Of a DNA stretch of 10,962 nucleotides, positions 1-5,824 are shown piece after piece. The stretch lies in contig CAKSKV010000019.1 in NCBI GenBank assembly GCA_934465535.1, forward strand, positions 1 to 10,962, in the 5' to 3' direction. The notes beneath the pieces are model-generated. The model saw nothing but the letters and a program-made list of their open reading frames with translations, was not told the DNA's origin and did not search any database. Numbering within the stretch: the first letter of the stretch is position 1; the number at the start of each line of letters is the position of its first letter. Position numbers and translations under genes: made by a program. This DNA is from an uncultured Clostridia bacterium (GTDB lineage: Bacteria > Bacillota > Clostridia > Christensenellales > QALW01).

Positions 1-1185
1 GCCGTCGCCCTTGGGCGGCTCGATATCGCGGGAGAATTCCTCGTCCGCCGTGTCCACAAAGCCTACGCGGCCGTCAAAGACCTGCTTTATGGCCACCCAC
101 TCGTTCCAGCCCGTAACCGTTACCAAATTCACCTTATCCATCTTAGCCAACACATTGTCCCATTGACTTTGAGCATTGGTGCCAAGGCGGATGTTATCCC
201 TTACATTCACCTTTTTTGAATAATCGTAGCCCCGTCCGCGGTTAAGCGCGCGGTTTTTTATGGAGTTGCTTACCGGCAGCTGCGGATGCTGGGCAAGGGA
301 AACGCTCATCATTCCGCTGCCGTCGGGCTGAATATGAATGGGCTGGGGATAGCTCCATTCCATCCACGGAAAGCCGTCCGTCATATAAGCCTCATCCGGC
401 CACTGGGAAACGCGAAGATCAAAATATTCCGTTAATTCCTTGGAAAGCGGCTGCGGGTCATACGCCGTGTCGCCTCTGCGTTTTGCCTCGGCCTTATCGC
501 TTGCCGGGGTTATATTGCCTATTATCATGGGATGCTCGCCATCCGGGCGGTACCACACTGCATCGTATCGGCCGGATTTATAAAGCAGCTTGTATATGCG
601 CTCTATTGTTAAAATGGAATAGGAATTAGTATAAAACGCCACCTTGGGCGCGTTCCAGCCCGCCTTATACATGCTTTTAAGCACCGCCGCAAGGTTCTTA
701 AAGCTCTCCGAATACGGGTCGGCGTTCGTGGCATCAATGTAGAGAAAATCCACTCCGGCAAGGGTGAGCATTTCCATATGCTTTGCAAGAACCCACTTGT
801 CGTCGCTGCGGTAGTAGCCGAAAAGCGGCTCGTTCCAGTAATGGAAAGTGTTAAGCGGGCTGTTTTTTGTGCCCTGCGGGTTCCAAAGGTCATCGGGATT
901 GTTCTTAAGCAAGCTGGTGATATTATACTGCCCCGTCATTTTGGCATCGTTGCCGTGCCAGAGAAAATAATATATTCCCACCTGCTTTTCGTTTAAGTCC
1001 GATACCGGCATAAAGGCTCTGCCGAACTGATCCACCCCGCAGACGGACAGAATGTTCCTTCCCCCGTCCGCCTGCCCTGCCGCGGCGCCCGCCGAAGCAT
1101 CCGGCGTCTGCTCCGGGCTGCAGCCGGAAAACAGCAGCACAAAGGCAAACACCAGCGAGAATATTCCCTTTAAATTTTTTCTCAT
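1..1185 (-). CDS. Secreted lipoprotein with GH99/WbsX-like glycosidase features (3' end missing)
   Basis: The frame is open for 395 codons from ATG at 1185 to the left edge, so the C-terminus lies outside the window. Residues 1-22 are a lipoprotein signal: positive start (MRKNLK), hydrophobic core and an FSGC lipobox, giving Cys22 as the lipidated residue, followed by a low-complexity Ala/Gly/Gln linker to about residue 43. Motifs after that are GIYYFLWHG (70-78), FHYWNEPLFGYY (114-125), AGVDFLYID (143-151), FYTN (184-187) and TGWNEW (358-363). This order recalls the TIM-barrel GH99 endomannosidase and WbsX-like families, whose signature near the end is NEW followed by a second Glu. Here NEW is followed by VA, so the second Glu is absent. 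Family assignment is from memory of motifs. The likely role is action on extracellular glycans at the outer membrane face. A divergent LysR-type gene suggests regulation in response to substrate. A purine-rich AAAGGGTAAG lies upstream of the start. Confidence 0.75.
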   Translation of the reverse strand, partial: MRKNLKGIFSLVFAFVLLFSGCSPEQTPDASAGAAAGQADGGRNILSVCGVDQFGRAFMPVSDLNEKQVGIYYFLWHGNDAKMTGQYNITSLLKNNPDDLWNPQGTKNSPLNTFHYWNEPLFGYYRSDDKWVLAKHMEMLTLAGVDFLYIDATNADPYSESFKNLAAVLKSMYKAGWNAPKVAFYTNSYSILTIERIYKLLYKSGRYDAVWYRPDGEHPMIIGNITPASDKAEAKRRGDTAYDPQPLSKELTEYFDLRVSQWPDEAYMTDGFPWMEWSYPQPIHIQPDGSGMMSVSLAQHPQLPVSNSIKNRALNRGRGYDYSKKVNVRDNIRLGTNAQSQWDNVLAKMDKVNLVTVTGWNEWVAIKQVFDGRVGFVDTADEEFSRDIEPPKGDG

Positions 1186-1304
1186 ATAACTTACCCTTTC
1201 TTCTTGTCGGCGCCGTCACAGTCTGCACACCTTAAACAGCCGTACCGCATCCGTTCTCTTCGGTCCGCAATACGCCCTTAGCCTTTTCTCTTATGTCACA
1301 GCGG

Positions 1305-1333
1305 ATTATAACACAGGCGCGTTTTCAAATCAA
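1305..1333 (-). promoter_or_regulatory. Promoter of the lipoprotein gene
   Basis: On the minus strand, TTGATT (1333-1328) is followed by a 17-base spacer and TATAAT (1310-1305). The -10 is preceded by TGT, making an extended -10. This predicts a start near 1298 and a leader of roughly 110 bases before ATG at 1185. Confidence 0.65.
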
Positions 1334-1660
1334 CCCTCAAACTGCCGCACATATTTTTTCGCCCGTCCTCCGGTATGCTTTTCGAATTCTCGCCTGTTTT
1401 CGAGGGCTGCACCGGCACATTGCGGCCGCCTGCTTAATTCTAACGCCCTCTTTGATGGGCCGACAATATGCTTTTTGCATTGCCTGCACGCAATTTTATA
1501 TACCCTGCATCTTGCAATCCGGCGGATTATGTTGTAATATTGGTATTGTATTATGCGGCGGCATATAAAGCAAATGCCGTGCACCTGCACCGCCTCTTTT
1601 TCTTTCGCCGCTTCGCATTTATTTTATAATATCTGCGCACACACGGAATATAGGTTTTTC

Positions 1661-1672
1661 ATATGATCGTAT
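1661..1672. promoter_or_regulatory. Imperfect palindrome upstream of the LysR-type gene
   Basis: ATATGATCGTAT is symmetric about GATC with one mismatched pair. It lies 46 bases before the LysR-type ATG and about 30 bases after a possible -10 at 1625-1630, where a bound repressor could block transcription. Being only 12 bases long, it may be chance. Confidence 0.25.
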
Positions 1673-1718
1673 AGAAAAAAACGAACAGCTGCCTTGAGCC
1701 GCAAAAACGGAGCATAAA

Positions 1719-3212
1719 ATGAATACATCTTTTCTTAAAAATTTCATAGCGGTCGCGGAGGAGCAAAGCATATCGGCGGCGGCACGGAAAGCGCATATAG
1801 CGCAAAGTGCGCTGTCCCTTCAGCTTAAGGCTCTTGAAGACGATACCGGCTGCACTCTGCTTGTGCGCAGCCGCAAGGGCGTATGCCTTACGGACCGCGG
1901 CGAGCTTTTTTACCGATACGCAAAAAGAATACTGGGGCTGGAAACCGAAATGAAGGACCGCCTGTATGAAGATGCCCGCTCCGGCGGTATACTGCGTCTG
2001 GGCGTCAGCTCCTCCTGCCTTTCCTCGGTGCTGGAAAATCAGCTGCACTCCTTCGGACGCCGTTTCCCCGCCGTGCGCTATGAGCTTTATGAGCGTTCCG
2101 GCAACGAGGTTCTCGAAGCCCTGCGCTCCGGGATTATCGATGTGGGTATAATAAGCTCCTCCGCCGTTCCCGGCTCCGATATCCGGGTGCGCTACAAAAA
2201 CCGCGAGCCCATGGCGGTGCTTTACGACGGCCGCTATTCCCTTCCCGATACGGCCGTATTCTCCGATCTCAGGGAGCTTCCAGTATGCATCACCCGGCGC
2301 AGCCTGCCCATTTGGCGGCATCTTTGCGCACTGCACGGCTTTGAAGCGCATATCACCGCCTGCTGCGAGCAGTATGAAACTGCGGCAAACCTTGCCGTGC
2401 GCGGACGTGGCGCTGCAATAATCCCGCACGCAATGGCATTACGGTATGCCTCCTATGCAATTGAGGATAAGCGTTCGTATTTTGACGCAAACCGCATGCG
2501 CATATACACCTCCGACGGCAAACGCATTTTCCCCGAGCTTTGCGATGCCTGCAGCGCCACGGGGCACCGCGGCAATGTCTCCGCCGTGCTGCGCAAGGGC
2601 TTTGACGGCTGGCTGCTGTGCCCGCTTGAAACAGGCGCCACTCTGCCCATATCCCGTCAGGGGGATGCACGGGTGGGGCTTACCTCTCTTGCCGATCTTA
2701 CCTCCCTGATACTTGATTTCAGGCTGGAAGGCGCGCAAAAAGGGCAGCAGTACGCCGTGGGCGGCTTCTGCCTTACCGACGATCTGCCCGATACCCTTCC
2801 CCTTGAGGATTTTTCCGACGGCATCAACGGCTACCGTCCGGAGGATATGTCGCTCTACGGGCAGCTGCTGCCCGAAGTAAGCGTGCACGCCTTTTCGAAC
2901 CTTCCCCGCGCCCTTACCGTAACCGTGCCTCAAAGCGGCCAATATGTAGATAATATCCACATCCGAGCCGATTGGGTACAGAACCGGCTTATACCCGCCA
3001 TAGGCAAAAGCCGCTATTTGGCCGTGCATATAATAAACCCCTCTCTGCCCTCGCTTACGGTATCAATAGGTGCTATCGAGGCGCGCCGAATGCACACCGC
3101 AAGGCTTGATGAAAATGTTATGGACACCTCCTTCATGGTGCTTTCCTGCGCAGAGCGTATATCCTCTCCCATAGCGGAAGAGTTCATAAAGGAATTTCTC
3201 GCCCGCCCGTAA
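1719..3212 (+). CDS. LysR-type transcriptional regulator with a long insertion in the effector domain
   Basis: The protein has 497 residues, while typical LysR regulators have about 300. Residues 1-75 are a standard winged HTH (ISAAARKAHIAQSALSLQLK, then LTDRGELFYRYAKRIL). Residues 91-240 read as the start of the substrate-binding domain: ILRLGVSSS, a conserved LRSGIIDVGII segment at 135-145, and GRGAAIIPHAM at 229-239. The last residues, SSPIAEEFIKEFL (482-494), match the usual LysR end, where SPAAxxFIxFL is common. Between about 250 and 430 lies roughly 180 residues I cannot assign to the family. ATG at 1719 is preceded by GGAG at seven bases. It is divergent from the lipoprotein gene, the usual arrangement of a LysR regulator and its target, so control of that gene is inferred. 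The HTH assignment is firm; the extra segment's function and the ligand are unknown. Confidence 0.9.
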   Translation: MNTSFLKNFIAVAEEQSISAAARKAHIAQSALSLQLKALEDDTGCTLLVRSRKGVCLTDRGELFYRYAKRILGLETEMKDRLYEDARSGGILRLGVSSSCLSSVLENQLHSFGRRFPAVRYELYERSGNEVLEALRSGIIDVGIISSSAVPGSDIRVRYKNREPMAVLYDGRYSLPDTAVFSDLRELPVCITRRSLPIWRHLCALHGFEAHITACCEQYETAANLAVRGRGAAIIPHAMALRYASYAIEDKRSYFDANRMRIYTSDGKRIFPELCDACSATGHRGNVSAVLRKGFDGWLLCPLETGATLPISRQGDARVGLTSLADLTSLILDFRLEGAQKGQQYAVGGFCLTDDLPDTLPLEDFSDGINGYRPEDMSLYGQLLPEVSVHAFSNLPRALTVTVPQSGQYVDNIHIRADWVQNRLIPAIGKSRYLAVHIINPSLPSLTVSIGAIEARRMHTARLDENVMDTSFMVLSCAERISSPIAEEFIKEFLARP

Positions 3213-3225
3213 ACGGCAGCCGCCA

Positions 3226-3252
3226 CGGCTGCAAAATGCGGCCGAGTTTTTT
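3226..3252 (+). terminator. Intrinsic terminator of the LysR-type gene
   Basis: The stem CGGCTGC (3226-3232) pairs with GCGGCCG (3238-3244), including one G-U pair, with loop AAAAT and six T at 3247-3252. It starts 13 bases after the stop codon. The left arm can instead pair perfectly with GCAGCCG at 3216-3222, forming a competing hairpin with loop CCA. Confidence 0.65.
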
Positions 3253-3289
3253 GCAGCGAACATTCGGCTGCGCCGTTACACCGAAACCT

Positions 3290-3346
3290 AAAAAGCACGC
3301 GCAAGGCGCGCTTCCCTGTGGAGTGCGCATTACGCGTGCCCTTTTT
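3290..3346. terminator. Bidirectional terminator between convergent LysR- and AraC-type genes
   Basis: AAAAA (3290-3294) and TTTTT (3342-3346) flank a long hairpin. The outer 7-bp stem is GCACGCG (3295-3301) with CGCGTGC (3333-3339). A symmetric 4x4 internal loop follows (CAAG with ATTA). The inner 9-bp stem is GCGCGCTTC (3306-3314) with GGAGTGCGC (3320-3328), two pairs being G-U, and the loop is CCTGT. The flanking runs serve as U-tracts in both directions, as expected between two converging genes. Confidence 0.85.
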
Positions 3347-3404
3347 GTATACTGCCTCTCTTTCGTGCGGCATAGCCTTTCATTATGTCTGCCCGGATAT
3401 CAGA

Positions 3405-4292
3405 TCAGTTACGCTTCTCCTTTTCCTTAACGGCTATCCATATTTCGCACTGATAATCCGGGTTCTGCGTATCCGCCGACGGATATACCTCAAACTCTAT
3501 ATCCTCGGCATATTCATACTGTGAGCTTTGAGGAAAAAACTCCGTAACGATTCTGTTGTAGGTTTGGGCAAAGGCCTCCGGCATTTTCCCGCGGCTTGTA
3601 AACACAGCATAGGTGTGTGCGGGAATGGTAACCGTTTCAAAATCCTCATCCGTTTTCCGTCCGTCGTACTCCACTCCTATGCCGTAGGGGAATTGCTCTG
3701 CGCAAAGCTGTGAGGAAAAGCAAATTCCCAACAGCCCCTTCATCACCGGTTTTTCCGGCATACAGGCAATAAGCCGGTCTATGCTGCCGTCCCTGCCGTA
3801 TTCTCTCCACATGGCGGTAATGTCGCGCGGAGCATTTGCCGACTGCGGCTTGCCCACTTTTTTCCTTTTGCAGACCACCTGAAAAGCCTCTCTTTTTTCA
3901 ATTCTGTAATCCATTTTACTGCCTCCGGTCAAAATAAGTTTTATGCACAAAGGAGTGAACACCCTGACGCTTCCGCTGTGCTTGGCTTCGCTTGGCGCAA
4001 CGCCGTGAAAACGCGTAAACGCGCGGGAAAAGCTTTCGGGAGAATCATATCCGTACTTGAGCGCGATATCGATTATCCTCGCATTTCCCTTTGACAGCTC
4101 CTCGCCCGCCAGCGAAAGCCTCCGCATACGGATATAATCGCCGAACGAATATCCGCACAGAATACCGAACACTCTTTGAAAATGAAACGGAGAGGAGTAC
4201 GCCCTTTTGGCCGCTTCTTCAAAATCGATCTCTTGAGCCATATTTTCCTCTGCGTAATCAATGGCTCTTTGTATGCCCTGTATCCAGTCCAT
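3405..4292 (-). CDS. AraC-family regulator with C-terminal GyrI-like effector-binding domain
   Basis: The protein has 295 residues from ATG at 4292. I prefer this over an in-frame ATG at 4346 because AGAGAGGAAG precedes it and a candidate promoter lies between the two. Residues 1-105 are a double-HTH AraC DNA-binding domain: AIDYAEENM at 10-18, FHFQRVF at 37-42, and the second helix pair GYDSPESFSRAFTRFHGVAPS at 81-101. Residues about 128-290 resemble the GyrI-like/AraC effector-binding domain of Rob- and BltR-type regulators (MDYRIEKREAFQVVCKR at the start, PAHTYAVFTSRG near 224-235, a closing CEIWIAV strand). This architecture, HTH first and ligand domain last, is typical of regulators responding to small lipophilic compounds or drugs. 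No transporter or efflux gene is adjacent, so the target is not evident. The ligand is unknown. Confidence 0.9.
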   Translation of the reverse strand: MDWIQGIQRAIDYAEENMAQEIDFEEAAKRAYSSPFHFQRVFGILCGYSFGDYIRMRRLSLAGEELSKGNARIIDIALKYGYDSPESFSRAFTRFHGVAPSEAKHSGSVRVFTPLCIKLILTGGSKMDYRIEKREAFQVVCKRKKVGKPQSANAPRDITAMWREYGRDGSIDRLIACMPEKPVMKGLLGICFSSQLCAEQFPYGIGVEYDGRKTDEDFETVTIPAHTYAVFTSRGKMPEAFAQTYNRIVTEFFPQSSQYEYAEDIEFEVYPSADTQNPDYQCEIWIAVKEKEKRN

Positions 4293-4317
4293 TGCTTCAC
4301 TTCCTCTCTGCTGCTGT

Positions 4318-4326
4318 ATTCTATCA
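4318..4326 (-). promoter_or_regulatory. Candidate extended -10 for the AraC-type gene
   Basis: On the minus strand TGATAGAAT gives an extended -10 (TGA followed by TAGAAT), placing a start near 4311, about 19 bases before ATG at 4292. No good -35 is visible, as allowed for extended -10 promoters. It supports the shorter gene start. Confidence 0.4.
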
Positions 4327-4426
4327 CGACCGCTTAGGCTTTTCATGATTCTGCGTGCTTTGTTATGTTATGAATAAATATTTTTGCAGCAAAAAGCCCT
4401 AAAGGCAGTATTAAAACAGAAATTAC

Positions 4427-4466
4427 AAAAAATGCTCCGGAGAAAAACCTTCTTTCGCCGGAGCAT
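4427..4466 (-). terminator. Intrinsic terminator of the SPFH gene
   Basis: On the minus strand the 9-bp stem ATGCTCCGG/CCGGAGCAT (arms at 4466-4458 and 4440-4432) encloses a 17-base loop and runs directly into a T-run (complement of A at 4427-4432). It lies about 50 bases after the SPFH stop codon. Confidence 0.75.
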
Positions 4467-4480
4467 ATATGTTTTACCCG

Positions 4481-4508
4481 TAAAAGCGTTTTTCAAAAAG
4501 CGCTTTTA
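4481..4508. other. Perfect hairpin just after the SPFH gene
   Basis: TAAAAGCG (4481-4488) and CGCTTTTA (4501-4508) form a perfect 8-bp stem, extendable by T5/A5 across a bulged G. It sits 9 bases downstream of the SPFH stop codon and before the main terminator. It may be a first, weaker terminator or a 3'-end stabiliser. Confidence 0.5.
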
Positions 4509-4517
4509 TCTTTTATG

Positions 4518-5504
4518 CTATTCTTCGTCCTGATCCTGCGCTTCCTCAAAGCGTTCACAGCAGGCGTCCGTTTTCTCGGGTTCCGGCTCAGGCTCCGCTT
4601 CCTTTGTAACATCGCCTATGCCGGTTGTTTCGGAAAACAGCACATTTGCCTTAACGGCATTCACCGCATCCGTAGGCACTATCAGCTTTGAAGCGCGTCC
4701 GTTTGCCATGGCAACCAGCGTTTCGTATTTCTTCATCTCCAATACGGCTGCATCGGCGCCCGCTTCCCTTATTGCGCGTATGCCGTCCGCCTCCGCCTTT
4801 TTGGCAAGATATATCGCCCTTGCCTCACCCTCTGCACGGGCTATACGGGCATCCCTTTCGCCCTCTGCGGCAAGTATCATCGCCTGCTTGTCGCCCTCGG
4901 CGCGGGTAATGGCCGCTGCCTTGTGTCCCTCCGCCTGAAGCAGCGTTTCACGCCTGTCGCGCTCCGCCTTCATCTGCTTTTCCATGGAACGCTGTATTTC
5001 CGCGGGAGGAATGATGTTCTTAAGCTCCACGCGTCCCACCTTTATTCCCCATTGGTCGGTGGCCTCGTCCAAAATAGCGGTCATTTTGCCGTTTATGGTG
5101 TCTCTTGAGGTAAGAGTGCCGTCCAGCTCCAGCTCGCCTACAAGGTTTCTCAGCGTGGTTGCCGTCAGGTTTTCCAACGCCCCTATCGGGTTTACCGCAC
5201 CGTATGCATAAAGCTTTGAGTCAAATATTCTGTAATATACCACGGTGTCTATCTGCATTGTAACATTATCCTTTGTAATAACCGGCTGCGGCGGAGAATC
5301 CAGCACCTGCTCCTTCAGTGTCACCCGTTTTGCCACGCGCTCAAAAAAAGGTATCTTGCAATGCAGCCCCGCTTTCCATGTGGTTCTGTATTTTCCCAAA
5401 AGCTCCACCACAAACTCCGTCGCCTGCGGTACTACCCGTAAATTTGCCAGCACTATAATAATCGCAAGCACCGCAATACCTATGATTACATAAACAAAGC
5501 CCAT
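4518..5504 (-). CDS. SPFH/Band 7 (stomatin-like, QmcA-type) membrane protein
   Basis: The protein has 328 residues. ATG at 5504 is chosen because AGGGGGG lies seven bases upstream; an in-frame ATG at 5525 has no such site and falls almost on the predicted transcription start. Residues 2-21 are one hydrophobic membrane segment. The Band 7 domain spans about 24-190 (VPQATEFVVELLGKYRTTWKAG, split in the middle by no insert; PVITKDNVTMQIDTVVYY at 74-91). A coiled coil follows with AEG at 191, 202, 213 and 224, exactly 11 residues apart. The tail from 303 is acidic and proline-rich (EPEPEPE) with a CC pair at 315-316. SPFH proteins form large ring or cage assemblies in the membrane and often modulate membrane proteases or organise microdomains. 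No NfeD partner gene, common beside such genes, is present. Instead a divergent M48-like gene lies across the shared promoter region. A C-terminal TAG stop ends the gene. Confidence 0.9.
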   Translation of the reverse strand: MGFVYVIIGIAVLAIIIVLANLRVVPQATEFVVELLGKYRTTWKAGLHCKIPFFERVAKRVTLKEQVLDSPPQPVITKDNVTMQIDTVVYYRIFDSKLYAYGAVNPIGALENLTATTLRNLVGELELDGTLTSRDTINGKMTAILDEATDQWGIKVGRVELKNIIPPAEIQRSMEKQMKAERDRRETLLQAEGHKAAAITRAEGDKQAMILAAEGERDARIARAEGEARAIYLAKKAEADGIRAIREAGADAAVLEMKKYETLVAMANGRASKLIVPTDAVNAVKANVLFSETTGIGDVTKEAEPEPEPEKTDACCERFEEAQDQDEE

Positions 5505-5534
5505 AATATACCCCCTGATATTCATATTTTCTTT

Positions 5535-5563
5535 ATTATAATTCCTCCGCCCTCCAAAGTCAA
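5535..5563 (-). promoter_or_regulatory. Promoter of the SPFH gene
   Basis: On the minus strand TTGACT (5563-5558), a 17-base spacer and a perfect TATAAT (5540-5535) predict a start near 5528, giving a leader of about 24 bases before ATG at 5504. This is near consensus and suggests steady expression. Confidence 0.8.
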
Positions 5564-5596
5564 CATATTCAAAATCCTCCGCTTCCTTTTACACAC

Positions 5597-5612
5597 ATGC
5601 AAATACTTGCAT
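5597..5612. promoter_or_regulatory. Palindromic operator candidate over the -35 of the M48-like gene
   Basis: ATGCAA (5597-5602), spacer ATAC, TTGCAT (5607-5612): a perfect 6-bp inverted repeat whose right arm is also the -35 region of the plus-strand promoter. It is 34 bases upstream of the SPFH -35. A bound protein could repress the M48-like gene and affect both genes. The binding protein is unknown. Confidence 0.45.
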
Positions 5613-5635
5613 TTAACGGATATTTATGCTATTAT
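5607..5635 (+). promoter_or_regulatory. Candidate promoter of the M48-like gene
   Basis: TTGCAT (5607-5612), 17 bases, then TGC-TATTAT (-10 at 5630-5635, extended by TG). An overlapping TATAAT at 5633-5638 is an alternative -10. The -35 is weak, consistent with dependence on a regulator. The leader to ATG at 5825 would be about 180 bases. Confidence 0.5.
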
Positions 5636-5672
5636 AATGCATACTGCTTTAATGCGGTAATGCCCGAATTTT

Positions 5673-5811
5673 GCATCAGCGCCGGCGGTTAGCTTTACAT
5701 TTTCGCACAGCTGATGCGCATAACAGCGCCGCAGCATATTCGCTGGCTTAAACGACGCATTTTTACGGATTCCGCCGCTATGCCGCCGGCATAAAACTGC
5801 CCGGCGGATCC
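5673..5811 (+). promoter_or_regulatory. Structured 5' leader of the M48-like gene
   Basis: Two inverted repeats lie in the leader. First, GCATCAGC (5673-5680) pairs with GCTGATGC (5710-5717) over a 29-base loop. Second, GGAT/T/CCGCCG (5767-5777, one bulged T) pairs with CGGCGGATCC (5802-5811), a 10-bp stem enclosing the 15-base palindrome TATGCCGCCGGCATA (5779-5793). The second hairpin ends 13 bases before the start codon. It matches no riboswitch class I recognise. Confidence 0.4.
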
Positions 5812-5824
5812 CCGATATCGCTTT

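Larger units (their letters stand above)
1186..1718. other. Divergent intergenic region between lipoprotein and LysR-type genes
   Basis: This 533-base gap separates two genes transcribed away from each other. It contains the minus-strand promoter at 1305-1333. A weak plus-strand promoter candidate is TTGCAA (1512-1517), 17 bases, TAATAT (1535-1540), and a lone TATAAT sits at 1625-1630 without a clear -35. The middle (about 1340-1500) shows no convincing gene. The open frames there lack ribosome binding sites and recognisable protein sequence. LysR-type regulators usually bind such divergent regions, but no clear T-N11-A site stood out. Confidence 0.6.

Noticed and set aside
1659..3029. Minus-strand open frames of 256 and 196 codons
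   Set aside because: They lie antisense to the LysR-type gene, whose HTH and C-terminal motifs are unambiguous. They have no start signals or family resemblance.
4292..4346. Longer AraC-type start at 4346
   Set aside because: No ribosome binding site precedes it and a probable extended -10 lies inside this segment. AGAGAGGAAG precedes ATG at 4292.
4381..4395. TTTTTGCAGCAAAAA palindrome upstream of the AraC-type gene
   Set aside because: It is symmetric but low in complexity and about 70 bases upstream of the candidate promoter. I see no further support for an operator.
5504..5525. Longer SPFH start at 5525
   Set aside because: It falls next to the predicted transcription start, while AGGGGGG immediately precedes ATG at 5504, which also begins directly at the membrane segment.
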